This document shows positions 1 through 9,943 of a stretch of DNA of 64,000 nt, piece after piece; the first letter of the stretch is position 1; each line of letters starts with the position of its first letter. The notes under the pieces were generated by a model. It was not told where the DNA came from, searched no databases, and was given only the letters and a program-made list of their open reading frames with translations. Source of the stretch: Fuerstiella marisgermanici (GTDB lineage Bacteria > Planctomycetota > Planctomycetia > Planctomycetales > Planctomycetaceae); assembly GCF_001983935.1 (NCBI RefSeq), contig NZ_CP017641.1, positions 2,294,001 through 2,358,000 of the forward strand, in the 5' to 3' direction. Both the position numbers and the translations under genes were made by a program.

Positions 1-330
1 AAACGTGGCCCGCTGGTCGGAATTCATGTGGTTGTCTGGTCAGATACCTTCAGCAACGTGGTTCGCTGGTTGTCGAGTTCGCTGCTTCGCGAATTCGAAA
101 ACCGAATCGCGTTCCGCATGAACCAAACCGATTCTGCCAGCCTGATCGATTCGCCGGTCGCTGCATCACTGGGACCGGCACGAGCCATCATCTACCGCGA
201 CCAGACCGGCGCAACCGAAAAGTTTCGTCCATGCGCATGGCCGTCAAACGAATGGTTGAACAGCCTCACCGGCGAACCGCCAGCCGACGTCACGACAGAC
301 TTCGACATCGATTCGCTGACGATCGAGTGA
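1..330 (+). CDS. FtsK/SpoIIIE-type ATPase, C-terminal fragment
   Basis: The reading frame is open from the first base of the window, so this is the 3' end of a longer gene. The visible 109 residues begin KRGPLVGIHVVVWSDTFSNV and include LREFENRIAFRMN and a DSASLIDSP segment. This matches the last strands of the ATPase domain in planctomycete FtsK/SpoIIIE-like proteins, where a 'GIH' strand is followed by a tract like LREFE(N/M)R and then LIDSP. The Walker motifs would lie upstream, outside the window. In this family the ATPase pumps DNA or drives type VII-like secretion; which applies here cannot be told. The GTG at 28 is only an internal valine codon and should not be taken as a start. Confidence 0.65.
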   Translation, partial: KRGPLVGIHVVVWSDTFSNVVRWLSSSLLREFENRIAFRMNQTDSASLIDSPVAASLGPARAIIYRDQTGATEKFRPCAWPSNEWLNSLTGEPPADVTTDFDIDSLTIE

Positions 331-487
331 TCACAACCGCCGGTTTCCGCCGATCGCAGACGCCGCGATCAGTATTGGCCACTAAATTCGCAGAGAAAAT
401 CGGCCTGTGGTTTGATGCGGTTCCGCTACAATCAGACGGTGTTCTTCAGGACTCCGACTGATTCTCGCGAACGCCGAAACCCGTTGC

Positions 488-2944
488 ATGGCTGCCAAAA
501 TTTCAATGATCGAACCGCGTCGACCTCAGAAACTCGCTGCAAAAGCCTGGCTGCCGCAATCCGTTGCAGATGCCAGGCCGCAGACCGCAGTCTTGCTGGG
601 GCTTTTGCTGTCCCTGGCTTTGCCGATGGGGCACTCTCGCACGATTGCTCAGCCGCCTGACGATGTCACACCGGGATCAGTCTTGCTGGACAACGGGCTG
701 ATCCTCCGCGGACTGTGCACGTCCGGGGCAACCCTTTCCGGAGATCCCCGGCCGGTTGCGAGCCTGAGTTTGAAGAAGATCGATCAGAGTTTTCGTGCCT
801 ATTATGTGGCCAACCGAATGAGCGGCCCAATTGTGCCTGACAACGCGGCAATCCCCGCGGCTGACTTCCGCATCATGCAGAAGTTCGACGGTCGGAAGCC
901 GCTGGTCTACGCGATTGGATTGCATGAGAAGAATCCGTTTCAGCCAGACGGCCGGTCTTTTGTTGAGTTGACGTTTGCGGAAGGTCGGACTCTGAAAATT
1001 GACGTCGGAATCGTCGGCCTGAACTCACTCTCGGCTCAGGTGCGCGGGCTGACTCATGATTGGGTCTACGGGGTTTCACTGGCTTCCATTCCCGACGGCA
1101 CGCTCTACTCCGGCCTCGGTCAGCCGGGTGTCATCACACACGTGAAAGGTTTCGACGATGGCGAGACACAGCTGAACCTCGCCCAAATGCTAATGCAAGC
1201 GGACAAGTTTGATGCGTCACGCCGATTGCTGGACGACATCGCACTTCAGTTTCCCGATCTGAAAAAGCGGTGCGAGCGTTCGATAGAGATCTGGAACGAC
1301 AAAGCGGGCGACAAAATTGTTGCCGAACTACAGCGGATGAAAACTGTTGGCAAAGATTCCACCGCCGAGCGCTACGCCCGGGAATGGCCAGACCCAAAGC
1401 TGGATCCCGTAGTGCGTGTGCGAGCCCGGCAGTTCATCCAGCAGATGGATGAAGAAAACCGGCGTCTGCAAATCGTGTCGATGTCGTTGGACAAGTTGCT
1501 TGGCGATGTGGACGACAAAACGCTGCGCCGCGACGCGACTCAAATGTGCACAGAACTCAAACGAGAACTGGACGCCAACTCACTACCGCGTCTTGCCGCG
1601 TATGAACTGGTCTGGCAGGACGAAGGCCTATCGGCCGAAGCCAAAATTGCATTGGCCGCAACCGGCTGGCTGTTGGGCGCCGACAATGCGATCGACGAAT
1701 TCGCGGACGCATTTGGCCTGTTTCAAATTCGGTATTTGTTGGCTGACTACATGAAGACAGGCGACAGCGAATCGCGAGCACGCGACGACTTGCGAGAAAA
1801 GATGCAACAGGCAGAAGGCTATTCGGTCCAAAGAATGGCGATGCTGCTGCGGCATCTTCCCTCCGACGGTTCGATAAAGCCACAAGCCGGTGCGTGGGAC
1901 GATGCCCGACTGTTCACAACAGAAGGCTCAGACACAGAAACCGGTTGCCTCGGCCAGATTCCATCAGAATACGCCGACACGCGCGAGTATCCTCTGTTGA
2001 TCGCGATTCCCTACGGCAGTAGCGGTTTAAAGGCGACGTTGCAGTTGTGGAAGGACTATGCGAATCGCCACGGCTACGTCCTGGCCGTACCGGATTTGTT
2101 GCCACCCACGGACCCGGGATACGCGGCCACAGCGACTCAACATGCACAAATGTTGGGACTGATTCGGCGACTAAAGCAGGGCCTGTCGATCGACAGCGAC
2201 AGAGTGTTCATCGCCGGACACGGAGTCGGCGCCGACGCGGCGATGGATATCGCGACCGCTCACCCTGACCTGTTCGCCGGCGTCATCCCCATCTCCGGGC
2301 TGGGGCGAAAGCATCTGCTGTGGACGATTCAAAATTCGTCGAACCTTCCATGGTATGTGATCGTCGGCACCCGACAGCCGCACTACCCCACAAGAATGAT
2401 TCCGCTGCTTAACCGCATGCTGTCACGGATTCACGCTCGCGGACGACTGGAATATTGTAACGCTATGGTGGTCAGCTATCCGGAACGCGGCGTCGAATCA
2501 TATGCTGAGGAATTTCCGCAGCTATTCGAATGGATGGCAGTGCAAAAGCGTTCCGCCCCAAGCGACTGGATCGATGCAACCACCGTTCGCAGCACTGATC
2601 TAAGCTGGGGATGGATTGGCATGGATTCCATCGAACCTCGATTCACAAGTCTCGACGAACCCCTTTCACCCGACGACCGCCCGGAATCAGAAGGCCACGT
2701 TCAGGCGGAGATTAACCAGAAAGCCAACGCCATTCGGATTCGCTCGCTACCCGGCAATGGCTTTGTCCGCCTGTCACCCGATATACCAGAACTGGACCTG
2801 GCAAAGACGGTAGTCGTCATTCGTTCCGGCAACCGACCTCAACAGATCGACTACCAACCATCGCTGCTGGACCTGCTGGAAGACTTTCGAGAACGCCGTG
2901 ACAGGTCGCGATTCTACTTTATGAAGGTTGCGATCGGCGGCTGA
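488..2944 (+). CDS. Secreted protein with C-terminal alpha/beta-hydrolase fold, nucleophile Ser replaced by Gly
   Basis: 818 residues. A basic N-terminus followed by a hydrophobic stretch (about residues 35-50, LLGLLLSLALPMG) suggests export. Residues about 60-220 are a beta-rich region, and 220-480 are helical with repeat-like character. Residues about 500-690 look like an esterase/PHB-depolymerase-type alpha/beta hydrolase: a strand YPLLIAIPYG, then RVFIAGHGVGADAAMDIA. In active members the elbow reads G-x-S-x-G; here it is G577-H-G579-V-G581, so the usual serine is glycine. The protein may be a binding or structural relative, not an esterase. The ATG at 488 is the first in frame; later ATGs (for example at 506) are possible. 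It sits alone, 157 bp after the FtsK-like gene. The exact function is unknown. Confidence 0.8.
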   Translation: MAAKISMIEPRRPQKLAAKAWLPQSVADARPQTAVLLGLLLSLALPMGHSRTIAQPPDDVTPGSVLLDNGLILRGLCTSGATLSGDPRPVASLSLKKIDQSFRAYYVANRMSGPIVPDNAAIPAADFRIMQKFDGRKPLVYAIGLHEKNPFQPDGRSFVELTFAEGRTLKIDVGIVGLNSLSAQVRGLTHDWVYGVSLASIPDGTLYSGLGQPGVITHVKGFDDGETQLNLAQMLMQADKFDASRRLLDDIALQFPDLKKRCERSIEIWNDKAGDKIVAELQRMKTVGKDSTAERYAREWPDPKLDPVVRVRARQFIQQMDEENRRLQIVSMSLDKLLGDVDDKTLRRDATQMCTELKRELDANSLPRLAAYELVWQDEGLSAEAKIALAATGWLLGADNAIDEFADAFGLFQIRYLLADYMKTGDSESRARDDLREKMQQAEGYSVQRMAMLLRHLPSDGSIKPQAGAWDDARLFTTEGSDTETGCLGQIPSEYADTREYPLLIAIPYGSSGLKATLQLWKDYANRHGYVLAVPDLLPPTDPGYAATATQHAQMLGLIRRLKQGLSIDSDRVFIAGHGVGADAAMDIATAHPDLFAGVIPISGLGRKHLLWTIQNSSNLPWYVIVGTRQPHYPTRMIPLLNRMLSRIHARGRLEYCNAMVVSYPERGVESYAEEFPQLFEWMAVQKRSAPSDWIDATTVRSTDLSWGWIGMDSIEPRFTSLDEPLSPDDRPESEGHVQAEINQKANAIRIRSLPGNGFVRLSPDIPELDLAKTVVVIRSGNRPQQIDYQPSLLDLLEDFRERRDRSRFYFMKVAIGG

Positions 2945-3054
2945 TGTTTACCGGCGGCACAGGCGTCGGAAGCGGCCAATTGAACTCAGCACGAGGCCAA
3001 CATACGGAAGCCGATGTCGTGAATGTCGATCAACGAGCGTTCAGGTGATCGAGC

Positions 3055-3633
3055 TTAAGAAGATTCCGGCTCGCGACTTCGCAGCAAGTCTTTGGCTCGT
3101 GCGATCATCGGCCCGATGGAATTCTTCGGCAGGCTCAACAGGCGGCTGATCTCACGATAGCTTTTGCCTTCCAAATAAAACGACTCGACGACAGATCGCA
3201 GGTTCTGTGGCAACCGCGTCATCAGCGAATCCACTTCGTCCTTCGCATCAACGCGATTCGCACTACCGTCATCCGCGGTCTCAGCAAAGCTTGCCTGGTG
3301 AGCCTTCACATGGCCGAAGGCCTGCAGGTATCGTCGCTGCGTCAGTTTTCGAAGCACCACGCGACGCACAATCACTGTCAAGTAGGTGGCGAAGGAACTA
3401 CGCCCACGAAACGCACGGATCGCTGCCAAATTGCGGTCCAACAACGCAGTGAAGACCTCCGCCGTCAGATCGTCCACGTCGTCAGCGTTAAGCTTTAAAC
3501 TATGAGCCGATGCCGTGTGTCGAATGACCTGCACGATCAGGTTTGCGTAACGGTCCACAAACAGATTCCACGCTCCGGATGCCCCGGAAAGCAGATCGTT
3601 TACGAGTTTTCTGTCTTTTTCAGTGAGTGGCAT
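3055..3633 (-). CDS. ECF-type RNA polymerase sigma factor
   Basis: 192 residues, the usual size of an extracytoplasmic-function sigma factor. Region 2 is visible at about residues 20-95 (DDVDDLTAEVFTALL, then FRGRSSFATYLTVIVRRVVL), including the core-binding helix and the -10-recognition helix. Region 4 is at about 135-185 (LPQNLRSVVESFYLEGKSY, then a helix-turn-helix REISRLLSLPKNSIGPMIAR). There is no region 1.1 or region 3. No anti-sigma gene is adjacent: the next gene on the same strand lies beyond the convergent hydrolase gene, and the upstream side is a long non-coding stretch. The target regulon cannot be inferred. The start ATG at 3633 gives the standard N-terminus. Confidence 0.9.
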   Translation of the reverse strand: MPLTEKDRKLVNDLLSGASGAWNLFVDRYANLIVQVIRHTASAHSLKLNADDVDDLTAEVFTALLDRNLAAIRAFRGRSSFATYLTVIVRRVVLRKLTQRRYLQAFGHVKAHQASFAETADDGSANRVDAKDEVDSLMTRLPQNLRSVVESFYLEGKSYREISRLLSLPKNSIGPMIARAKDLLRSREPESS

Positions 3634-4344
3634 GAGTTCAGACCGTGCAAACCAGCCGGGGCGAAGCCAAAAGTTCCTCTCCCAGTATTACGCTGCGTCC
3701 CCTTAATTCTGAGCATTCGAAATACCAAACACGAAGGAAACTGATTGTTTTTAGAGGATTGGCCCGCAATTTGTTACCAAATTCACAATAACCGGGCGGT
3801 TTTCGGGCGTCTTCAGCCTTCAGACCTCACCGCTCCGCATCCACGCTCAGTATTGAACATCGTGTTTTCAAACGTGGTAATTACAGCCTCCAAGACAACG
3901 CTCGCTCGTGGAGGTTCCACCGATTTCGCCGATCCTTCCCCCTTAAAATATCGATCCGTTTGCGGTGCGTGGCTTCCGTTTTCACGGCATAGCTTCGTTG
4001 AAATGGCGTGCTGCAGGGCGGATTTTGGGATGCCGAAGCCGCAGAAGCCGGACAGGTTCCCAAGCCACGCCCAACACGCCATCCGCGCTTAACTTCGGGT
4101 TTCGCATCGAGATTCGGTCTCAATATGCCTACGGGGCGTTTGTTGTGGGTTGAGAGATGGAAATTGCCGACACAAATGACGTAAAACCCGGCTGTCGGGC
4201 GGTGACTGTTGTATTTCGCACCACCGCTTAACGATGCGTTTGCCGGGATCGATCGCAAGGTCTTCCGGAATGTCTTCAAACCCGGTTCTCATCACTTGCT
4301 GTCGAGTGGTTTGAGACCTTTATAGATGTCTGAAAGGTAATGAG
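3634..4344. other. Non-coding stretch between sigma factor and ferredoxin genes
   Basis: About 710 bases with only short overlapping reading frames on both strands, none with a recognisable domain, good ribosome site or coding-like composition. It separates two divergent genes and must hold their promoters. I see no convincing promoter boxes or RNA gene in it. Confidence 0.5.
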
Positions 4345-4647
<303 letters not shown>

Positions 4648-4690
4648 ATCGGTCTCGCCAACGCTGTCCCGCGAGGCTGTTGACATTCAA

Positions 4691-4725
4691 AGACTCCGGG
4701 ACGGATTTGTCGCGGAGTCTTTTTT
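4691..4725 (+). terminator. Rho-independent terminator after ferredoxin gene
   Basis: AGACTCCG (4691-4698) pairs perfectly with CGGAGTCT (4713-4720), followed at once by a run of T. It lies 44 bases after the ferredoxin stop codon. Confidence 0.85.
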
Positions 4726-4882
4726 GTTCCCGCCGAAGGTGCTCAGTTACTTGAAGGCAGCACTTCCCGGCTGCTATTGTTGTGCCTGCGGCTCACCGAA
4801 CGCACAACGGACATGTCGTGTCCTCCGCATTTGATGCGGCAGATCGGTTATTAGAATCGCAGCAAGAGTTAGACACAGATTT

Positions 4883-4967
4883 GCTCTGGTGGTGGAATTG
4901 GTAGACACGCCAGCTTGAGGGGCTGGTGGGAGATAATCCCGTGGAGGTTCGAGTCCTCTCCAGAGCA
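4883..4967 (+). tRNA. tRNA-Leu (anticodon GAG)
   Basis: A class II tRNA of 85 bases. The acceptor stem GCTCTGG (4883-4889) pairs with CCAGAGC (4960-4966), with discriminator A4967 and no encoded CCA. The anticodon stem CCAGC/GCTGG encloses the loop TTGAGGG, giving anticodon GAG at 4917-4919. A long variable arm (about 4927-4940) and the T-loop GTTCGAGTC are present. It reads CUC/CUU leucine codons. Confidence 0.96.
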
Positions 4968-4970
4968 TTG

Positions 4971-4998
4971 ACCGTCCTGTTTTGCAGGACGGTTTTTT
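4971..4998 (+). terminator. Rho-independent terminator after tRNA-Leu
   Basis: ACCGTCCTG (4971-4979) and CAGGACGGT (4985-4993) form a perfect 9-bp stem with loop TTTTG, followed by a T run. It begins four bases after the tRNA. Confidence 0.9.
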
Positions 4999-5088
4999 AT
5001 TGCGCGGACCGGTGTTTCCGGGCCATCACGCGTCGACCGGCCTCCGCAGCGGCGGCTCTCAGGTCGCAATGAGCGTGGTCGAATAAGA

Positions 5089-5120
5089 GCTCGTTCAGGT
5101 GTTGGTCAACCTGAACGAGC
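5089..5120. repeat. Perfect 12-bp inverted repeat
   Basis: GCTCGTTCAGGT (5089-5100) and ACCTGAACGAGC (5109-5120) are perfect inverted repeats around an 8-base loop. There is no T run on either strand, so this is not a standard terminator. It lies between tRNA-Leu and the 3' end of the convergent gene at 5177; it may be an operator, an RNA 3'-end stabiliser or a chance palindrome. Confidence 0.6.
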
Positions 5121-5176
5121 CAGCGATTGGGCGATGCAGTTGACGGCGGCCATCGCGCGGCAGTTGGCAGCGGCTA

Positions 5177-5779
5177 TCACGCAATGTTAACGCCGCCAGC
5201 CTTCGGGTTTTCCATCGGCACACAGGTCTGCATGATCGGGACATCGCGGTTGCCGGGATTCACCATCAACTTGACGCCAAGACAACGGAACCGGAACTGA
5301 CGCGTCGCCACGCTACCTCCAGCGTCCGAAAACTCATCAACTTCTCCCTGCGGTGTGTTGAAGTTGATGTTCACCCAGATGTTGTTTTTCTGAGCTACCG
5401 GCATGCGGGCTGCCGCTGTGTTTCTGGCCTGAAGGTTGGCCGCATGATTGGGATGAGCCCCCACCGGAATGGCTCGTGGCGCTGGTGGATCCAATTTCGC
5501 CAGTTCAGTTTGCATCGCGGCGGAGTTGAGGGCTCGCAACAGCGAAGCCTTCAGCTGATTAGTGTCTTTGGCGACAGAATGAGTGCCCACGTCCCCGGAA
5601 CTAATACGAGCCTTCTGGAACAACGGATGACTGTGCAGCTCGTCTGTCGGTACGTGCAGCCCCGCGTGTGGATTCGGAGCTGCAGTGCCTCCGCCGCCAG
5701 CTGATACGCTAACGTTAACGCGTCCCGCCAGCATCGTGCCGACATCGATTAGTGTGTAGTTGGTACGTGCGTATGGCAT
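5177..5779 (-). CDS. Unrecognised protein
   Basis: 200 residues from the ATG at 5779 (MPYARTNYTLIDVGTMLAGR). That start is preferred over the ATG at 5803 because GAAGAGA lies 9-10 bases before it. I recognise no domain. The sequence has a glycine-rich segment (SAGGGGTAAP), a histidine-containing middle (DELHSHPLF) and a C-terminal half with beta-strand character (NNIWVNINFNTPQGEV, then RQFRFRCLGVKLMVNPGN). There is no signal peptide or membrane segment, so it is probably cytoplasmic. It is a single gene that converges on the tRNA-Leu side and is followed at the other end by a spacer of nearly 500 bases. Confidence 0.65.
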   Translation of the reverse strand: MPYARTNYTLIDVGTMLAGRVNVSVSAGGGGTAAPNPHAGLHVPTDELHSHPLFQKARISSGDVGTHSVAKDTNQLKASLLRALNSAAMQTELAKLDPPAPRAIPVGAHPNHAANLQARNTAAARMPVAQKNNIWVNINFNTPQGEVDEFSDAGGSVATRQFRFRCLGVKLMVNPGNRDVPIMQTCVPMENPKAGGVNIA

Positions 5780-6272
5780 GATCGATTTCTCTTCAGGAAA
5801 CATGTGGCCCGGTTTGGAAACGACTTGTCCGAATGTCCGACGACAAACAGAGAACTCGTTGCTAAGCCTTTGTCGTTGCCAGACCGTACTGGGTTGCGTG
5901 AAAAAGTGCCAAAACGCCCAACCAATCGGCCCGCCCCGCCAAACAGTCCACCTGTATCATGCGTAAGGCCTAACGCAAGCGGTTCCGCGGCCCCAGCTTG
6001 CTTCTCCTCACAAACATCCACGATGCGAATGTCTCGCCGAAGCTGGCCACTTGCCTTCCGCCCGCACGTGATGTTGTTGTGTCAGGTCGCTTGTTTAAGT
6101 TCTTAGACCACGCGGCTCAAACGGGCATGTATGAGCCTTCATCTTCTTCACACGGAACTGGTCGGCGTGTACATCGATCTGGCGTGCAACCGTGAAGAGT
6201 TGCACCCGCACACCACAAGATCACGCACACAAGATATTACGGTTGCGCGACGGGGCTCGGCGGTGCGTTTTC
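5780..6272. other. Non-coding stretch
   Basis: About 490 bases between the start of the unknown gene and the stop of the MFS gene, both on the minus strand. Only short frames without recognisable content are present. The promoter of the unknown gene is expected here; nothing else is seen. Confidence 0.5.
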
Positions 6273-7541
6273 TCAAGTCTGTTCGGTGGAGTGATCAATG
6301 CTAACGGGAGTGGCCGAGAGGATGGCGACTCCGGCGATGATTGGCAGGGCGAGAAATGCCCACAGGGCGGGGCCGTAGGTGCCGTAGACGTCGTCGGCAA
6401 TTGCTGCCGGCACTGGTCCGATCGCGGCGGCGAATACCATGATGGACATAGAAACTCCCTGAATTGCCCCTTGGTGTTGCCTGCCGAAATAGTTGATCCA
6501 GACCATGCTCCCGGCACTGCGGATGATTCCGCCATGAAGTCCGAGCAACGCGGAGTACAGAAAGATCCATCCTGGCGACGGCAGGAATATCAGCAGCAGA
6601 ATCGCGCAGACTTCCAGCGCCATCGACGATGCCAGTACAAAACGCGCGGGCATGTGATCGATGAGGTAGCCGGCAATCAATGTTGACACTGTGGCCGCTA
6701 CTGCCTGAACTCCCAGCGCACTGAGAGCCAACGCGCGGGAAACTCCTTTTTCGTTCAGGATCGAAACCTGATGAAACATCAATCCCGTGCCAACCAGTGA
6801 GACAGTGGCGACGACCGATGCAATCTTCCAGAACGCAGAACACCGAATCGCCTCTTTAACGGTGTAAGATTTTTCGGAGATAAACGGTACGGCGTCGGCA
6901 TGCGAAGCTTCGACAGTCTGCATCGGCGTGTCCGCCGCTTCAGGTTTCGTAGTTTCGTTCACTGGAAAGCGCCAGTCGGGAAGAAACCCCAACGGCTCAG
7001 GACGATCGCGTAGAAACACAGCGGCGGGGACGACCAACAGGCCACAAACAATTCCGCCCAGAACGATCCATGTGTTTCGCCAGCCGCAGTAATCGATCAA
7101 TAAATTGTTGACCTGCGGAACAATTAACACAGACGCCGTTCCACCAACGGCACAGATGCCAGCCGCTCGACCTCGATAGTCGTGAAACCATTCGCCTACA
7201 ATCCAGTTCGCGATCAGTGTCAGCGAACCCTGGCCCAAACAACGGATCATCGTGAATCCGACGTAAAGCCCGGCGAGACTTCCGACCTGGCCCATCCACG
7301 TGCAGGCACCTCCCAGACCGACCGCAACTAGTGGCAGGATTTTTCGAGCACCAAAGCGGTCCACGAGCCGACCAATGAACGGCAACAGTGCGCCCCCGAT
7401 GAGGGTGGCCGTCATATACGCGATCGAATAGCCCGTTCTGTCGATGCCAAGTTCTTCGAGCATTGGATCGACGAAAGCCGCAACGGAAAACGACTGCCCA
7501 GGCGCCGACATGAACACGGTGGCCGCTGCAATGGCTAACAT
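6273..7541 (-). CDS. Major facilitator superfamily transporter
   Basis: 422 residues with twelve likely membrane helices in two six-helix halves, joined by a hydrophilic loop at about residues 190-225. The loop 2-3 signature of the MFS is visible as GRLVDRFGARK (about residues 57-67). The first helix follows directly on the start (MLAIAAATVFMSAPGQSFSV) and resembles the monocarboxylate/oxalate-formate branch. The frame stays open upstream of the chosen ATG (residues ..ERDADRHPGWI) but has no ATG there, so a non-ATG start slightly upstream is possible. Substrate unknown. It is a single gene, 257 bases from the next gene. Confidence 0.85.
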   Translation of the reverse strand: MLAIAAATVFMSAPGQSFSVAAFVDPMLEELGIDRTGYSIAYMTATLIGGALLPFIGRLVDRFGARKILPLVAVGLGGACTWMGQVGSLAGLYVGFTMIRCLGQGSLTLIANWIVGEWFHDYRGRAAGICAVGGTASVLIVPQVNNLLIDYCGWRNTWIVLGGIVCGLLVVPAAVFLRDRPEPLGFLPDWRFPVNETTKPEAADTPMQTVEASHADAVPFISEKSYTVKEAIRCSAFWKIASVVATVSLVGTGLMFHQVSILNEKGVSRALALSALGVQAVAATVSTLIAGYLIDHMPARFVLASSMALEVCAILLLIFLPSPGWIFLYSALLGLHGGIIRSAGSMVWINYFGRQHQGAIQGVSMSIMVFAAAIGPVPAAIADDVYGTYGPALWAFLALPIIAGVAILSATPVSIDHSTEQT

Positions 7542-7798
7542 GATCCATCCCGGATGCCTGTCAGCGTCACGTTCTAAGGCGGGAGATATATTTAATGAGG
7601 TAGCGATTTTGGCGGCGGTGTGGCAGGGACAGCATACGGGGGCACAGGTTCTCGCGAGTTGGTCGAACCATCGTTAACGACACATGTCGAGTCAACGACG
7701 TTCGGCAAAGTCCCGAATGCGGGAGTCCTCGTTCCGGCCCAACCCCAAAATCGCGGCCAACCTCTGCTCACATCGCTGTCCCTATCCAGCTAGCTGGA

Positions 7799-9943
7799 TC
7801 ACTCGCCGGACACCTTCAGCATTTCCGACGCGCCGGCCGCTGCATACACTTTGCTCGCAACGGGGGCGTCGCTTATCCCGGATGCAGAAACATTGTACGG
7901 AGCACAAACACTCAGAAGCCCGTCAACGTCAAGGTACTTGACGGCTCCCGGCACAAACATCGGAGCGTCCTGCTTTGTGAGGTCTTCGAACCGGAACCCT
8001 TTCAGGTCGACCGTCGTTTTCGTGACGGTATCGCCCGCCTGACTACGTGCCGCGAGTACAAGTGGACCCGCCGTCCTGCCTTCTCCAATGAGTTCCACGT
8101 CCTGTTTTCCGGCCACCGACCTGGCGTGTTTGATCAGCGTCAGAATATCGTGCGTGCGTTTCGCAAACAGCGAATGGTTGTAGCCATATGTGTAGCCAGA
8201 GAATCGTTCCCATCCTGCCTGGCCTCTTCGCTGGTACCACATCCGCTGCGACTCGAGTGGCTCACCATTTTTCAGGAACTCACCCTGGCCAGACAGGTCT
8301 GCCGTCACGACGGTGTATCCGGACTTCAGTGCCTCCCCGACGGAATCAATGACTCCATCGCCACTCAGCAGACCAGACTTCCCGGAATCAGTGATCCAGA
8401 CCACGACACCTTTCTGATCTACGTTGCTGCCCTTCAATATCGCGGCGGGAATCTGTTCACCCGCATCTAAGTGGTTCAGGCGACCAACCGTTAACTGAAT
8501 GCCATCGAGGGAAACCTGCTTTGTGTCTGTAAACTTCACGTCGCCGACGGCGTCAAATCGCCGACCAAGGATCGTTTGCCAGGCCTTGCCAACTACATTT
8601 TGGTATTCAGATAATTCATTGCCATTGCTCGGGATCAGGTCGGCCAGACGCTCATCAGAATCCGCGGTCGCCAACTTCAAAAGCTCGATTTCGTGGCTGT
8701 CGCCGATGTCCGTGCCGGACGGTCCGGGATGCTGCTCGTTCCAGACGGTTAACTGCTCTTTCGAAAGCAAATCGAAGTCGCGTTCGAGAATGGGTTCTTT
8801 AAAGCCCAGGTTGAAATGTCGGTTGAAGAAACCGTACATCACCACGCGATTGACATGGTTGTAGTTGTGAGGAAAGTGCGTCTGGAACACGGCCGTCAAT
8901 CGATTCTTGTGTCCGAGTATCGCGTAGAGATTCTGAAGATCGGGATAGCCTTTCGTCTCCAGTTCCCTGGTCCAGTCGTCTGCGGCGGTCAGCCCCAGCG
9001 GTCGAGGTGCGATGGCGGCAGCGATGTCGACGTTGCCCTGATCAATTCGCATCAAAGGAGCGTTCTCGCAAGTGCAACCACCCTGCATCGCCGTCGAAAC
9101 CATCACGCACGGCATAGCCGCCGTCACCCGATCATCGATAGCCGCGATGATCATCGCCTGAGTTCCACCTCCGCTGGCGCCGGTGACGCCTATACGGTTC
9201 GAATCGACGTCCGGTTGTTCCAGCAGGAAGTCAATCGAACGTACCGAATTCCACGTCTGCAGTCCCATCATGTTTTCCAAACGGAGTTCAGCCTGTGTGG
9301 CGAAGAAGCCCCAATTCTCAGCCGTATCAAGATGGTCAGACTTGTCCGGACGGTGTCCGATTTGAATCGAATCACAATTGCCCGTCATGTCATAGAAAAA
9401 CGCAATGCATCCCATGCGAGCCAGCTGTACACAGCGTGCCTGAATATGGTTGCGGCCTGCGTTTACGAAACGTTCAGCACCAGTGGCGATCAGTTTCTCC
9501 GCCGCATCGACGCCAGCGTCATAGAATCTCGCATCGTTCCAGTGGCCATGCGGACACAGGATCGCGGGGAACGGCCCGCTCTTTCCCTTCGGGCGATACA
9601 GACTCCCCGTCACGAAATGGCCGGGGATCGATTCGAAGTAGACGGCTTCGACCGTGTAGTCCTCAAACTCGATTCTCTTATGAACGACGGCGTTGAGCTG
9701 AGTTTTGGTAGGCTCAGGCCATAGCCCCTGCGAGATCAAAATGCGTCGCTTGATGTCTGCCTGCCGCTGCGACCAGTCCGCTTTGTCGGCCACGGCCTTG
9801 AAGGGAAAGTAACCGTTCAATGTTTGAAGTTCACCAACTCGCGAGTCCGCAGGAATCTCTCCGACAGGATACGCACGCGGCGATTGAGCGACGACCGGCT
9901 GAACCGACAAAAGTGACATGAGGACGATGGCAACAATTCGCAT
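7799..9943 (-). CDS. Secreted alpha/beta hydrolase, acetylxylan-esterase-like
   Basis: 714 residues from the ATG at 9943, chosen because GGAGAG lies just upstream and because the protein then begins with a signal peptide (MRIVAIVLMSLLSVQPVVAQ). The first half holds the hydrolase: an oxyanion-type segment PAILCPHGHWNDARFYD, then the nucleophile elbow GASGGG with Ser257. A conserved-looking HFPHNYNHVNR stretch lies further on. The second half (from about residue 440) reads like a second, degenerate hydrolase module (GVVVWITDSGKSG, then DLSGQGEF). The family removes acyl groups from polysaccharides or similar esters; the true substrate is unknown. It would act in the periplasm or outside the cell. 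It is a single gene. Confidence 0.85.
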   Translation of the reverse strand: MRIVAIVLMSLLSVQPVVAQSPRAYPVGEIPADSRVGELQTLNGYFPFKAVADKADWSQRQADIKRRILISQGLWPEPTKTQLNAVVHKRIEFEDYTVEAVYFESIPGHFVTGSLYRPKGKSGPFPAILCPHGHWNDARFYDAGVDAAEKLIATGAERFVNAGRNHIQARCVQLARMGCIAFFYDMTGNCDSIQIGHRPDKSDHLDTAENWGFFATQAELRLENMMGLQTWNSVRSIDFLLEQPDVDSNRIGVTGASGGGTQAMIIAAIDDRVTAAMPCVMVSTAMQGGCTCENAPLMRIDQGNVDIAAAIAPRPLGLTAADDWTRELETKGYPDLQNLYAILGHKNRLTAVFQTHFPHNYNHVNRVVMYGFFNRHFNLGFKEPILERDFDLLSKEQLTVWNEQHPGPSGTDIGDSHEIELLKLATADSDERLADLIPSNGNELSEYQNVVGKAWQTILGRRFDAVGDVKFTDTKQVSLDGIQLTVGRLNHLDAGEQIPAAILKGSNVDQKGVVVWITDSGKSGLLSGDGVIDSVGEALKSGYTVVTADLSGQGEFLKNGEPLESQRMWYQRRGQAGWERFSGYTYGYNHSLFAKRTHDILTLIKHARSVAGKQDVELIGEGRTAGPLVLAARSQAGDTVTKTTVDLKGFRFEDLTKQDAPMFVPGAVKYLDVDGLLSVCAPYNVSASGISDAPVASKVYAAAGASEMLKVSGE

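Noticed and set aside
3881-4279. A 132-codon minus-strand frame between sigma factor and ferredoxin
   Set aside because: Several overlapping frames on both strands are equally long, and none has a ribosome site or motif.
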